From DALYLB01 sp033763135 (GTDB lineage: Bacteria > Acidobacteriota > Blastocatellia > RBC074), in assembly GCA_033763135.1 (NCBI GenBank), contig JANRKY010000383.1, positions 1 through 12,524 of the forward strand: a stretch of 12,524 bases of DNA. The letters run 5' to 3'. Position numbers and translations under genes: made by a program. Below are positions 6,043 through 12,524 of the stretch, piece after piece (the first letter of the stretch is position 1; each line of letters opens with the position of its first letter). The notes beneath the pieces are model-generated. The model was not told where the DNA came from. It was given only the letters and a program-made list of their open reading frames with translations, and searched no databases.

Positions 6043-7734
6043 ATGGCCGACAACGATCTGCAATCCATCCAGGCCTCGCGCGATCTGGTCGAGGCCGCCC
6101 ATCGAGCGCAATCTCTTCTGGCGACCTTCGACCAGGAGAAGATCGATTCGATCTGCGAGGTCATGGCGCAGGCGGCGAAGTCGCAGTCTCTGCGGCTGGC
6201 GACCTTGGCGCACGAAGAGAGCGGATACGGAAATCCCGCGGACAAGAACGTCAAGAATCTCTTTGCCGCCGAGGATGTGCACCGGTATTTCCGCGGGCTG
6301 CGGACCGTGGGCGTGGTGCGCGAGACCGAGTCCGTGATCGAGATTGCGGCGCCGCGGGGCGTGGTTGCGGCGATCGTTCCCTCCACCAATCCGACCTCGA
6401 CGGCGATCTTCAAGATTCTGATCTCGATCAAGTCGAGAAACGCGATCGTGTTGAGCCCGCATCCTTCGGCGACGCGGTGCGTGGTCGAGACGGCGCGGGT
6501 GATGCGCGAGGCGGCGGTGCGGGAGGGGCTTCCGCCGGAGGCCATCGGGTGCATCGAGCTCACCTCCATCGAGGGCACGGAGGCCCTGATGAAGCACAAG
6601 CGGACGGCCGTCATTCTGGCCACCGGCGGGCTGGGGCTGGTTCGCGCGGCGTACTCTTCCGGCAAGCCCGCCTTTGGCGTGGGCCCGGGAAATGTTCCCG
6701 CCTTCATTGAGCGCACGGCCGATGTGGCGAAGGCCGTGCGGGATATTCTCGCCGGAAAATGCTTCGATTACGGGACGATCTGCGCCTCGGAGCAGGCCGT
6801 CGTTGCGGATGCCGCGCTCGACCGCGAGGTTCGATCGCAGTTCACGGCGCAGGGCGCCTACTTTCTCAGCCCGGCGCAGGCGGAGCAGCTGGCCAAACTC
6901 GTGGTGACCCCGCAGCGGGGGCTCAATCCGAAGATCGTCGGCAAGCCCGCCGTGAAGCTGGCGGAATGGGCCGGGCTGAGCGTGCCGCCCAACACGAGAT
7001 GCCTGATCGCGGAGGTCGGCGGCGTCGGCCGCGATTTCCCGCTCTCGATCGAGAAGCTTTCGCCGATTCTCGCCTACTATCTCGTCAATGGGCTGGAAGA
7101 GGGAAGCCGGCTCTGCGACGAGATCCTGCATTACGGCGGCATGGGCCATACGGCCTCGATCCATACGCGCAGCCGCGACGCGGCGCTGCGATACGGCATG
7201 CTGATGCCCGCTGCGCGCGTCGTGGTCAATACCCCGTCGACGCACGGCGCGATCGGGTTCTCGACCGCGCTGGCGCCCTCGATGACGCTGGGCTGCGGCT
7301 CGTGGGGAGGCAACGTCACCTCGGACAACATCTCGCCGCTGCATCTGATGGACATCAAGCGCGTGGCCTTTGAGACGCGCTCGGTCACCGTCGCGGACCC
7401 GATTCCGGTCCCGCCGTCGATCTCGCCGTCGGCGCCCGCCGCCGCGCCGCAGGTCGATCGGGCGGCCATCGCGACCCTTGTCGATCGCTTTCTCTCCGTG
7501 CGGAAGCCCGTCGCGCCGCCCGCGCCTTCGCCGGTCGTCGCTCCCGCCGCCGCGCCGCCGCCGCAACCGCCGCCGCCCGCGAAGCCCGCGCCGCGCGCCG
7601 TCGATTTCGTCTGCGAAGACGACGTCAAGCGAGCGGTCGCCGCCAATGAAAAGATCTATGTGAACGGCAAGACGATCATCACGCCCGCCGCCCGCGACCT
7701 GGGCGATTCCCGCGAAGTCTTCGCGAAGGCTTGA
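6043..7734 (+). CDS. Acylating aldehyde dehydrogenase, microcompartment-targeted (EutE/PduP/AdhE-N type)
   Basis: The 563-residue enzyme should oxidise an aldehyde to an acyl-CoA with NAD+ and CoA. Residues 1 to about 450 form the aldehyde dehydrogenase fold: an ELV-AHRAQ-type start as in the first half of AdhE, the cofactor-binding VPSTNPTSTAIFK segment (about 113-125), a GVGPGN loop, and the catalytic cysteine C247 in FDYGTICASEQ. Beyond the fold come a Pro/Ala linker (about 453-470), a short helix VDRAAIATLVDRFLSV (471-486) that looks like an encapsulation peptide, a second Pro/Ala linker (487-519) and a 44-residue terminal segment ending in an IITPAARDL motif. Possible ribosome sites are AGGGA (10 nt upstream) and GAGGA (3 nt). 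The shell gene directly upstream supports a role inside a compartment. The aldehyde substrate cannot be named: no signature enzyme such as a diol dehydratase, ammonia lyase or glycyl-radical enzyme is nearby. Sulfoacetaldehyde dehydrogenase (SauS type) is a less likely alternative. Confidence 0.92.
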   Translation: MADNDLQSIQASRDLVEAAHRAQSLLATFDQEKIDSICEVMAQAAKSQSLRLATLAHEESGYGNPADKNVKNLFAAEDVHRYFRGLRTVGVVRETESVIEIAAPRGVVAAIVPSTNPTSTAIFKILISIKSRNAIVLSPHPSATRCVVETARVMREAAVREGLPPEAIGCIELTSIEGTEALMKHKRTAVILATGGLGLVRAAYSSGKPAFGVGPGNVPAFIERTADVAKAVRDILAGKCFDYGTICASEQAVVADAALDREVRSQFTAQGAYFLSPAQAEQLAKLVVTPQRGLNPKIVGKPAVKLAEWAGLSVPPNTRCLIAEVGGVGRDFPLSIEKLSPILAYYLVNGLEEGSRLCDEILHYGGMGHTASIHTRSRDAALRYGMLMPAARVVVNTPSTHGAIGFSTALAPSMTLGCGSWGGNVTSDNISPLHLMDIKRVAFETRSVTVADPIPVPPSISPSAPAAAPQVDRAAIATLVDRFLSVRKPVAPPAPSPVVAPAAAPPPQPPPPAKPAPRAVDFVCEDDVKRAVAANEKIYVNGKTIITPAARDLGDSREVFAKA

Positions 7735-7900
7735 ACGCGCCCCCGCGCCGATCGATTTTCCATCGCTCCCGCCCCCCGCTTCGTGCCATACTTGCCCCAT
7801 CGATTCAACGCAACCGAGTGCGCGGTCCGGCGTGGCCGGAATCGGTCTTTCGGACCCGGCAGGCGCGAGATGGCCGATCCGCGACGACGTTGCCCTTTGC

Positions 7901-7904
7901 GGAG
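7901..7904 (+). promoter_or_regulatory. Ribosome site that sets the SPFH protein start at 7914
   Basis: GGAG lies 9 nt upstream of the ATG at 7914. The frame stays open back to a TTG at 7731 overlapping the dehydrogenase stop (TTGA), but the extra 61 residues are arginine/proline-rich and unlike any family start, and would bury the membrane anchor behind an odd extension. The ATG at 7926 is a possible alternative start with a worse position. Confidence 0.65.
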
Positions 7905-7913
7905 ACGACCCAT

Positions 7914-8825
7914 ATGCCAAATGAAATGCCCAGTTGGAAAAACTTCGGACAGAATCCGCTTCCGCTCGGCCCGGGGCTTGGAAAACTCAGAAAGATCGCC
8001 TTTATCGCGCTCGGAATCTTCGTGCTGATGCTGCTCTTTGCGACCTTCAAGACCGTGCCGGCCGGCCATCGCGCGGTGGTCTTCAACAACGTCAGCGGCG
8101 GGCTGAGCGCCCGCGGAGAGGGGCTGACGCTGCTCGTGCCGTTCATGCAGTCCGCGACCATCTACGACGTCCGCACCTCGACCTACACCATGAGCAGGAT
8201 GGTCAACGAGGGCCAGATGCAGGGCGACGATTCGGTGCAGGCGCTGACCAGCGACGGCCAGGAGGTCGCCGTCGATGTCTCGATTCTCTATCACCCCGAT
8301 CCGAGCCACATCGTCGAACTGCACCAGCAGATCGGTCCCGAATATGAAGCCAAGATCGTGCGCCCTTCGGGCCGCAGCGTGACGCGCACCTCGGTCTCGA
8401 AATACGCCGTCATCGACGTCTATGGCGCAAAGCGCATGGAGATTCAGAACGAGGTGCTGACGGAGCTCCGCGTCCTCTTCGAAAAGAATTTTCTGATCCT
8501 CGACAGCCTGCTCGTTCGCAATGTCGATTTCTCGGCCGAATTCAAGAAGGCCATCGAACTCAAACAGATCGCGCAGCAGATGGCTGAACGAAAGAAATAT
8601 GAACTCGAACAGGAGCGCATCGAGAAGGAGCGAAAGGTGATCGCCGCCGAGGGCGATGCCGAATCGATCCGGCTTCGCGGCGAGGCCCTCTCCCGCAATC
8701 CGGCCCTGATCCAGTACGAATACGTGCAGAAGATCACGCCCGGCGTCCAGACCATCATCACCGATGGCCGCTCCATTCTCAGCCTTGGCGATCTGGTGCG
8801 GCCGGCCGCGAAAGGGAAGCAGTAG
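7914..8825 (+). CDS. Prohibitin-type SPFH/band-7 membrane protein
   Basis: The 303-residue product has a short N-terminal tail, one membrane segment (about 28-45), and then the SPFH/band-7 domain opening with TVPAGHRAVVFNNVSGG (47-63), close to the VxAGHRAVxF start of prohibitins. An Ala/Glu/Lys/Arg-rich coiled-coil helix follows (roughly residues 215-265, around KQIAQQMAERKKYELEQ). Proteins of this family assemble into ring-like membrane scaffolds that organise membrane domains and often control FtsH-type proteases. Nothing in the sequence shows the partner here. The gene starts 179 bp after the dehydrogenase stop, with no terminator or clear promoter that I can see between them, so read-through from the microcompartment pair is possible. 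A functional link to the compartment is not shown. HflC/HflK were considered, but only one gene is present and the start motif fits prohibitin better. Confidence 0.88.
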   Translation: MPNEMPSWKNFGQNPLPLGPGLGKLRKIAFIALGIFVLMLLFATFKTVPAGHRAVVFNNVSGGLSARGEGLTLLVPFMQSATIYDVRTSTYTMSRMVNEGQMQGDDSVQALTSDGQEVAVDVSILYHPDPSHIVELHQQIGPEYEAKIVRPSGRSVTRTSVSKYAVIDVYGAKRMEIQNEVLTELRVLFEKNFLILDSLLVRNVDFSAEFKKAIELKQIAQQMAERKKYELEQERIEKERKVIAAEGDAESIRLRGEALSRNPALIQYEYVQKITPGVQTIITDGRSILSLGDLVRPAAKGKQ

Positions 8826-8870
8826 CGCCGCGTCGCTCCTCGCGTCGGGAAGAAAACTTCGCGTCCCGCC

Positions 8871-8899
8871 GTGACAAAGGTCGGAGTTGTATTACAATG
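8871..8899 (+). promoter_or_regulatory. Sigma70-type promoter of the SNF2 helicase gene
   Basis: GTGACA (8871-8876, 5 of 6 to TTGACA) is followed after exactly 17 nt by TACAAT (8894-8899, 5 of 6 to TATAAT). The predicted start near 8906 gives a leader of about 70 nt before the ATG at 8978. This is the best promoter match in the window and indicates that the SNF2 gene can be transcribed separately from the genes upstream. Confidence 0.65.
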
Positions 8900-8977
8900 G
8901 CTGCTTGACCATGGGAAGCGGTCCGCGGAAGGACATGAGATGGCTCCGATGGTGGATGGCGGCCGACAACGAATGTA

Positions 8978-11900
8978 ATGGCTCTCGCGACCGAACTTTC
9001 AAGCGATTTCACCAATATTTCCCGCGCGCGCGGGGCCGACTATTTTCGGCTGGGCGCGGTTCGGATCTATGAAGGGGGCGCGTGGCTGGTCTTCGCGGAT
9101 GTGGAGGGCACGCTCACGTATCACGTGCGGCTGTCGCGGTACGACGACGAGATCCGCGTTCATTGCGAATGCCCCCATTTTCAGACCGAGGGGCCCTGCA
9201 AGCACCTCTGGGCCGTGATCCTGACGTCGGACGAAAAGGGGTTTCTCAAGGGGGACGGCAGACAGGTTCCGCTCTATCTCGTGCCGGAGATCGAAGGCGA
9301 CGAAGACGACGACGATTTCGATGATGAAGACTGGGAGGACCAGTATCTCTCGATCGTCTCGTCGGGCGAGCCAGGCGGGCCGGGCAGGGTGGATGGGGAG
9401 AAGGCGGGCGGGCAGTTGGGCTGGAAAGAGCAGCTCGCCGCGCTGGGACGGCCCATCGGCAAGGTGGAGGCGATTCCGCGCAGCGCGTGGCCGGAGAATC
9501 GCCGCATGATCTATGTCGTCGATATTCCAGCGACGATCTCTTCGCAGCATCTGATTCTCGACGCGCTTTCGCAGGATCGGAAGCAGAACGGGGAATGGGG
9601 AAAGCCGCGCAAGCAGCGCATCCCCCGCCACCAGATCGCGGATCTCCCCGATCCGCTCGATGCCCAGATCTTCGCCATGCTCGCCGGCGCGCGCGAGCAG
9701 CAGGAACTCAATTATCACGGCTACAACTATCAGGATGCCTATGACACCGTTCCCTCGCGGTATCGTCTGACGCATCCGCTGCCGCAGATTCTGCTTCCGC
9801 TGATTGCGCGAAGCGAGCGGTGTTTTCTGAAATCGGAAGAGGAGTCGGAAGAGCTTCCTCCGATCGAATGGGACGCGGGCGGCCCGTGGCGGTTCGCCAT
9901 CCGGCTTGGACGGGACGCGGCGGCGCCGGAGCAGTTCGAGGTCCGGGGGATTCTCGTGCGCGAGGGCGAGGAGCTGGACTTGTCGCTTCCGCGGCTGCTG
10001 CTCCACGGCGGGCTGGTCTTTACGAACGAGAAGATCTCCACGCTGGACGATTCGGGGGCCTTTCACTGGATCTCGATTCTCCGGCGGCTGCAGCGACTGG
10101 TGATTCCGGAAAATCAGATCGGCGAGTTCATGGCGCAGGTGCTGAGCGAATCGCATCCGCCGCCGATGGAGCTGCCGGAGGAGCTTCGTTTCGAGACGAT
10201 CTCTTCGCCGCCGCAGCCCTGTCTGATGTTCAAGCAGCAGAAGCATACGCCGCGATTGCGGGCGCGCCTGACGTTCGATTACGCGCCCGGCGGGCAGCGA
10301 TGCATTCTCGACGCGGAGGACCCGCGGGGCGGCGTCTATGAGCTGCAGAATCGCCGCTATATTCTGCGGGACCAGCCCGTCGAGGCGGCCTTCCGGCAGC
10401 GTCTGCTCTCTCTGGGCCTCAAGCCGTCGCCGCCGAATTTCGCCGAGAGCCAGGCCGGATGGGAGGTCGCGCCGACCAAGCTGCCCGGCGTCGTCCGCCA
10501 TCTGATCGCCGAAGGCTGGCACGTCGAGGCCGAGGGGCGCACGTTTCGCAATCCGGGCGAGATGAAGATTCAGGTCAGTTCGGGCATCGACTGGTTCGAG
10601 CTGCACGGGACGGTCAATTTCGGCGAGACCCGCGCGAACCTCCCCGAACTGCTCGCGGCGCTCAAGCGCGGCGACAACATGGTCAAACTCGATGACGGCT
10701 CGTACGGGATGCTGCCCGAGGACTGGCTGAAGAAATACGGCATGCTCGCGGGGCTCGGCGAGGCGCACGACGATCATATGCGCTTTCGCAAGACGCAGGC
10801 CGGCGTGCTCGACGCCCTGCTGGCCGCGCAGCCGGACGCCGATTTCGACGAGAGTTTTCAGCGCGTTCGCGAACAGTTGAAGCGGTTCGAGGGGATCGAA
10901 CCCGCCGAGCCGCCGGAAGGATTTGTCGGCGAGCTGCGCCCGTATCAGAAAGAGGGGCTCGGCTGGATCCATTTTCTGCGGCAGTTCGGATTCGGCGGCT
11001 GTCTGGCGGACGACATGGGACTGGGAAAGACGATTCAGGTCCTCGCGCTGCTCGAAGAGCGGCGTCAGATGCTGGCCGAAACGCCGGGACAGGAGAAGCG
11101 CCTCTCGCTCGCCGTCGTCCCGAAATCGCTGGTCTTCAACTGGCAGGCCGAGGCTGCGCGCTTCTCTCCCAAGCTTCGCATTCTCGATCACACCGGCCAG
11201 TTCCGCGATAAGGAAGGGCAGGGATTCGCCGATTACGACCTGATCCTGACGACCTACGGCACGCTGCGGAACGATGCCATCCTCTTCAAGGACATCCAGT
11301 TCGATTACATCATTCTCGATGAGGCGCAGGCGATCAAGAACGCCGACACGGCTTCGGCCAAGGCGGCGCGGCTGCTGTGCGGCGACCATCGCCTCGCGCT
11401 CAGCGGAACCCCGGTGGAGAACCATCTCGGCGAGTTGTGGAGCATCTTCGAGTTTCTCAATCCGGGCATGCTCGGGACGGCCTCGGTCTTCAGGCTGACG
11501 GGCACGGCCGCGCGCAATCCGGATGAAGAGACGCGAAAGCTGCTGGCTCACGCGCTTCGGCCGTTCATTCTGCGTCGAACCAAGAGCGAAGTCGCCCGGG
11601 ATCTCCCCGAGAAGCTGGAGCAGACGATCTTCTGCGAACTGGAGCCCAAGCAGCGCAAGCTCTACAACGAACTCCGGGACCATTATCGCAACTCGCTGCT
11701 CAAGCGGGTCGACTCGCAGGGCCTCGCCAAATCGAAGATGCACATTCTCGAAGCGCTGCTTCGATTGCGGCAGGCCGCGTGCCATCCCGGGTTGATCGAC
11801 AAGGCGCGCGGCCGGGAGGCCTCGGCGAAGATCGATCTGCTGATCCCGCAACTGGCCGAACTGTTCGAGGAGAATCACAAGGTGCTGGTCTTCTCCCAGT

Positions 11901-12328
11901 TTACGAGCCTGCTGGCGATCGTCAAGGAGCATCTCGACGCGGAGAAGATCTCCTATGAATATCTCGACGGCCAGACCCGCGATCGACAGGCGCGCGTGGA
12001 GAAGTTCCAGAACGACCCCGACTGCCGGTTGTTCCTGATCAGTCTCAAGGCCGGCGGACTGGGGCTGAATCTGACCGCGGCCGAGTATGTCTATCTCCTC
12101 GATCCCTGGTGGAATCCCGCCGTCGAAGCCCAGGCGATCGATCGCGCTCATCGCATCGGGCAGACCAAACAGGTCTTCGCCTATCGCATCATCGCGCGCG
12201 ATACGGTTGAAGAGAAGGTCCTCGCCCTTCAAAATACCAAACGCGACCTCGCGGACGCGATCATCAATGCCGACAATTCCGTGATCCGAAGCCTCGGACG
12301 GGAAGATCTCGAACTGCTCTTATCCTGA
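8978..12328 (+). CDS. SWIM-zinc-finger SNF2-family DNA-dependent ATPase (bacterial Rad54/HepA-like)
   Basis: The 1116-residue protein begins with a SWIM zinc finger: C63, C65, C74 and H76 in VHCECPHFQTEGPCKHL. A very acidic patch follows (104-122, DEDDDDFDDEDWED), then a long middle region (about 140-640) typical of bacterial SNF2-associated sequences. The SNF2 ATPase core starts at LRPYQKEGLGWI (653), with Walker A DMGLGKT (679-685, K684), Walker B DEAQ (781-784) and SGTP (809-812). The second helicase lobe starts near KVLVFSQF (968) and ends with DRAHRIGQ (1055-1062). All core motifs are intact, so it should use ATP to move along or remodel protein-DNA or RNA polymerase-DNA complexes; its target is unknown. 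The ATG at 8978 is forced: an in-frame TGA lies at 8936 with no other start between. No good Shine-Dalgarno site is visible. No nuclease, methylase or defence partner is adjacent in the window. Confidence 0.94.
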   Translation: MALATELSSDFTNISRARGADYFRLGAVRIYEGGAWLVFADVEGTLTYHVRLSRYDDEIRVHCECPHFQTEGPCKHLWAVILTSDEKGFLKGDGRQVPLYLVPEIEGDEDDDDFDDEDWEDQYLSIVSSGEPGGPGRVDGEKAGGQLGWKEQLAALGRPIGKVEAIPRSAWPENRRMIYVVDIPATISSQHLILDALSQDRKQNGEWGKPRKQRIPRHQIADLPDPLDAQIFAMLAGAREQQELNYHGYNYQDAYDTVPSRYRLTHPLPQILLPLIARSERCFLKSEEESEELPPIEWDAGGPWRFAIRLGRDAAAPEQFEVRGILVREGEELDLSLPRLLLHGGLVFTNEKISTLDDSGAFHWISILRRLQRLVIPENQIGEFMAQVLSESHPPPMELPEELRFETISSPPQPCLMFKQQKHTPRLRARLTFDYAPGGQRCILDAEDPRGGVYELQNRRYILRDQPVEAAFRQRLLSLGLKPSPPNFAESQAGWEVAPTKLPGVVRHLIAEGWHVEAEGRTFRNPGEMKIQVSSGIDWFELHGTVNFGETRANLPELLAALKRGDNMVKLDDGSYGMLPEDWLKKYGMLAGLGEAHDDHMRFRKTQAGVLDALLAAQPDADFDESFQRVREQLKRFEGIEPAEPPEGFVGELRPYQKEGLGWIHFLRQFGFGGCLADDMGLGKTIQVLALLEERRQMLAETPGQEKRLSLAVVPKSLVFNWQAEAARFSPKLRILDHTGQFRDKEGQGFADYDLILTTYGTLRNDAILFKDIQFDYIILDEAQAIKNADTASAKAARLLCGDHRLALSGTPVENHLGELWSIFEFLNPGMLGTASVFRLTGTAARNPDEETRKLLAHALRPFILRRTKSEVARDLPEKLEQTIFCELEPKQRKLYNELRDHYRNSLLKRVDSQGLAKSKMHILEALLRLRQAACHPGLIDKARGREASAKIDLLIPQLAELFEENHKVLVFSQFTSLLAIVKEHLDAEKISYEYLDGQTRDRQARVEKFQNDPDCRLFLISLKAGGLGLNLTAAEYVYLLDPWWNPAVEAQAIDRAHRIGQTKQVFAYRIIARDTVEEKVLALQNTKRDLADAIINADNSVIRSLGREDLELLLS

Positions 12329-12397
12329 TTCAAGCAACGGGGCCTTGATCATCGATTCGGCCACGATGGAACGGGAGACAGGTCACAGAGCCACAGC

Positions 12398-12410
12398 GCG
12401 GCGGAGCCGC
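12398..12410 (+). repeat. Small GC-rich hairpin upstream of the long inverted repeat
   Basis: GCGGC and GCCGC form a 5-bp stem with a GGA loop. It sits in the gene-free tail after the SNF2 gene and, with the flanking CACAGAGCCACAG text, looks like part of the same intergenic repeat block as the larger palindrome. No T-run follows, so it is not a convincing terminator by itself. Confidence 0.35.
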
Positions 12411-12414
12411 AACC

Positions 12415-12506
12415 AAATGCAGTACGGGGAGCGTCAGCGACCCGGGCCGCGGATCAAACGGCCCGTGATGAATCCTCAGGTCGCTGACGCTCCCCGTACT
12501 GCATTT
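12415..12506. repeat. 28-bp perfect inverted repeat with nested hairpin, probable dispersed palindromic element
   Basis: The arms 12415-12442 and 12479-12506 are exact reverse complements over 28 bp and include the core GGGGAGCGTCAGCGACC and its complement. The 36-nt interior holds a second stem (CGGGCCG at 12443-12449 and CGGCCCG at 12459-12465) around a 9-nt loop. As RNA this would be a very stable two-level hairpin 87 nt after the SNF2 stop, so it could end that transcript, although only a weak T-rich stretch follows (ATTTCTTG at 12503-12510). The GGGAGCGTCAGCGACC-type core is one I recall as a multi-copy intergenic repeat in environmental bacteria, so a REP- or MITE-like element is likely. 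No coding sequence lies inside. Confidence 0.75.
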
Positions 12507-12524
12507 CTTGCTCAAAAAACAAGA

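Noticed and set aside
7731..7913. N-terminal extension of the SPFH protein from the TTG at 7731
   Set aside because: The TTGA overlap with the preceding stop is suggestive of coupling, but the extension is unlike the family, and ATG 7914 has a GGAG site and places the membrane anchor normally.
5917..7920. 667-residue minus-strand open frame antisense to the dehydrogenase
   Set aside because: Arg/Gly-rich composition without recognisable domains; it is a shadow of the real gene.
8840..8871. Possible terminator after the SPFH gene (CGGGA and TCCCG around an A-run)
   Set aside because: The stem is short and interrupted and no T-run follows it, so it is not convincing.
8887..9072. Small 61-residue open frame before and overlapping the SNF2 start
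   Set aside because: It begins inside the promoter's -10 region, overlaps the real gene and has no ribosome site or recognisable product.
8999..12232. 1077-residue minus-strand open frame antisense to the SNF2 gene
   Set aside because: Low-complexity Arg/Leu/Glu-rich product with no motif; the plus strand carries the complete set of SNF2 motifs.
12330..12515. 61-residue minus-strand open frame at the window end
   Set aside because: It runs through the 28-bp palindrome and repeat block; the product has no recognisable feature.

Overview
The window is GC-rich bacterial chromosome with long reading frames, normal bacterial start sites and four clear transcription or repeat signals. I lean towards Acidobacteriota or a related environmental phylum. 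The reasons are the large secreted DUF11-repeat protein with a C-terminal domain I associate with Acidobacteriota surface proteins, the AdhE-like microcompartment aldehyde dehydrogenase, and the palindromic intergenic repeats. This placement is from memory and is not proven by the sequence.

Layout: positions 27-95 hold a long hairpin that fits a terminator for the leftward gene. Positions 120-5030 (minus strand) encode one 1636-residue exported protein: signal peptide, glycine-rich region, five DUF11 repeats with an exact 130-residue period, a sixth divergent DUF11-like segment, and a distinct C-terminal domain. A 660-bp gene-free divergent region (5031-5690) separates it from the rightward genes.

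Rightward genes: a hexameric bacterial microcompartment (BMC-H) shell protein (5691-6029) sits 13 bp upstream of an acylating aldehyde dehydrogenase (6043-7734). The dehydrogenase has an unusual C-terminal tail: proline/alanine linker, short amphipathic helix that looks like an encapsulation peptide, second proline-rich linker, and a small terminal segment resembling the start of EutQ/EutT. Together they look like a two-gene satellite of a metabolosome: the enzyme would be carried into a shell and convert a toxic aldehyde to an acyl-CoA. No pentamer or trimer shell protein, phosphotransacylase or signature enzyme is present here, so the rest of the compartment must be encoded elsewhere or absent.

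These are followed by a prohibitin-type SPFH membrane protein (7914-8825) and, behind its own good sigma70-type promoter (8871-8899), a 1116-residue SWIM-zinc-finger SNF2 ATPase (8978-12328). The window ends in a 28-bp perfect inverted repeat enclosing a nested hairpin (12415-12506), probably a dispersed palindromic element. No tRNA, rRNA, CRISPR array, transposase or prophage gene was seen.
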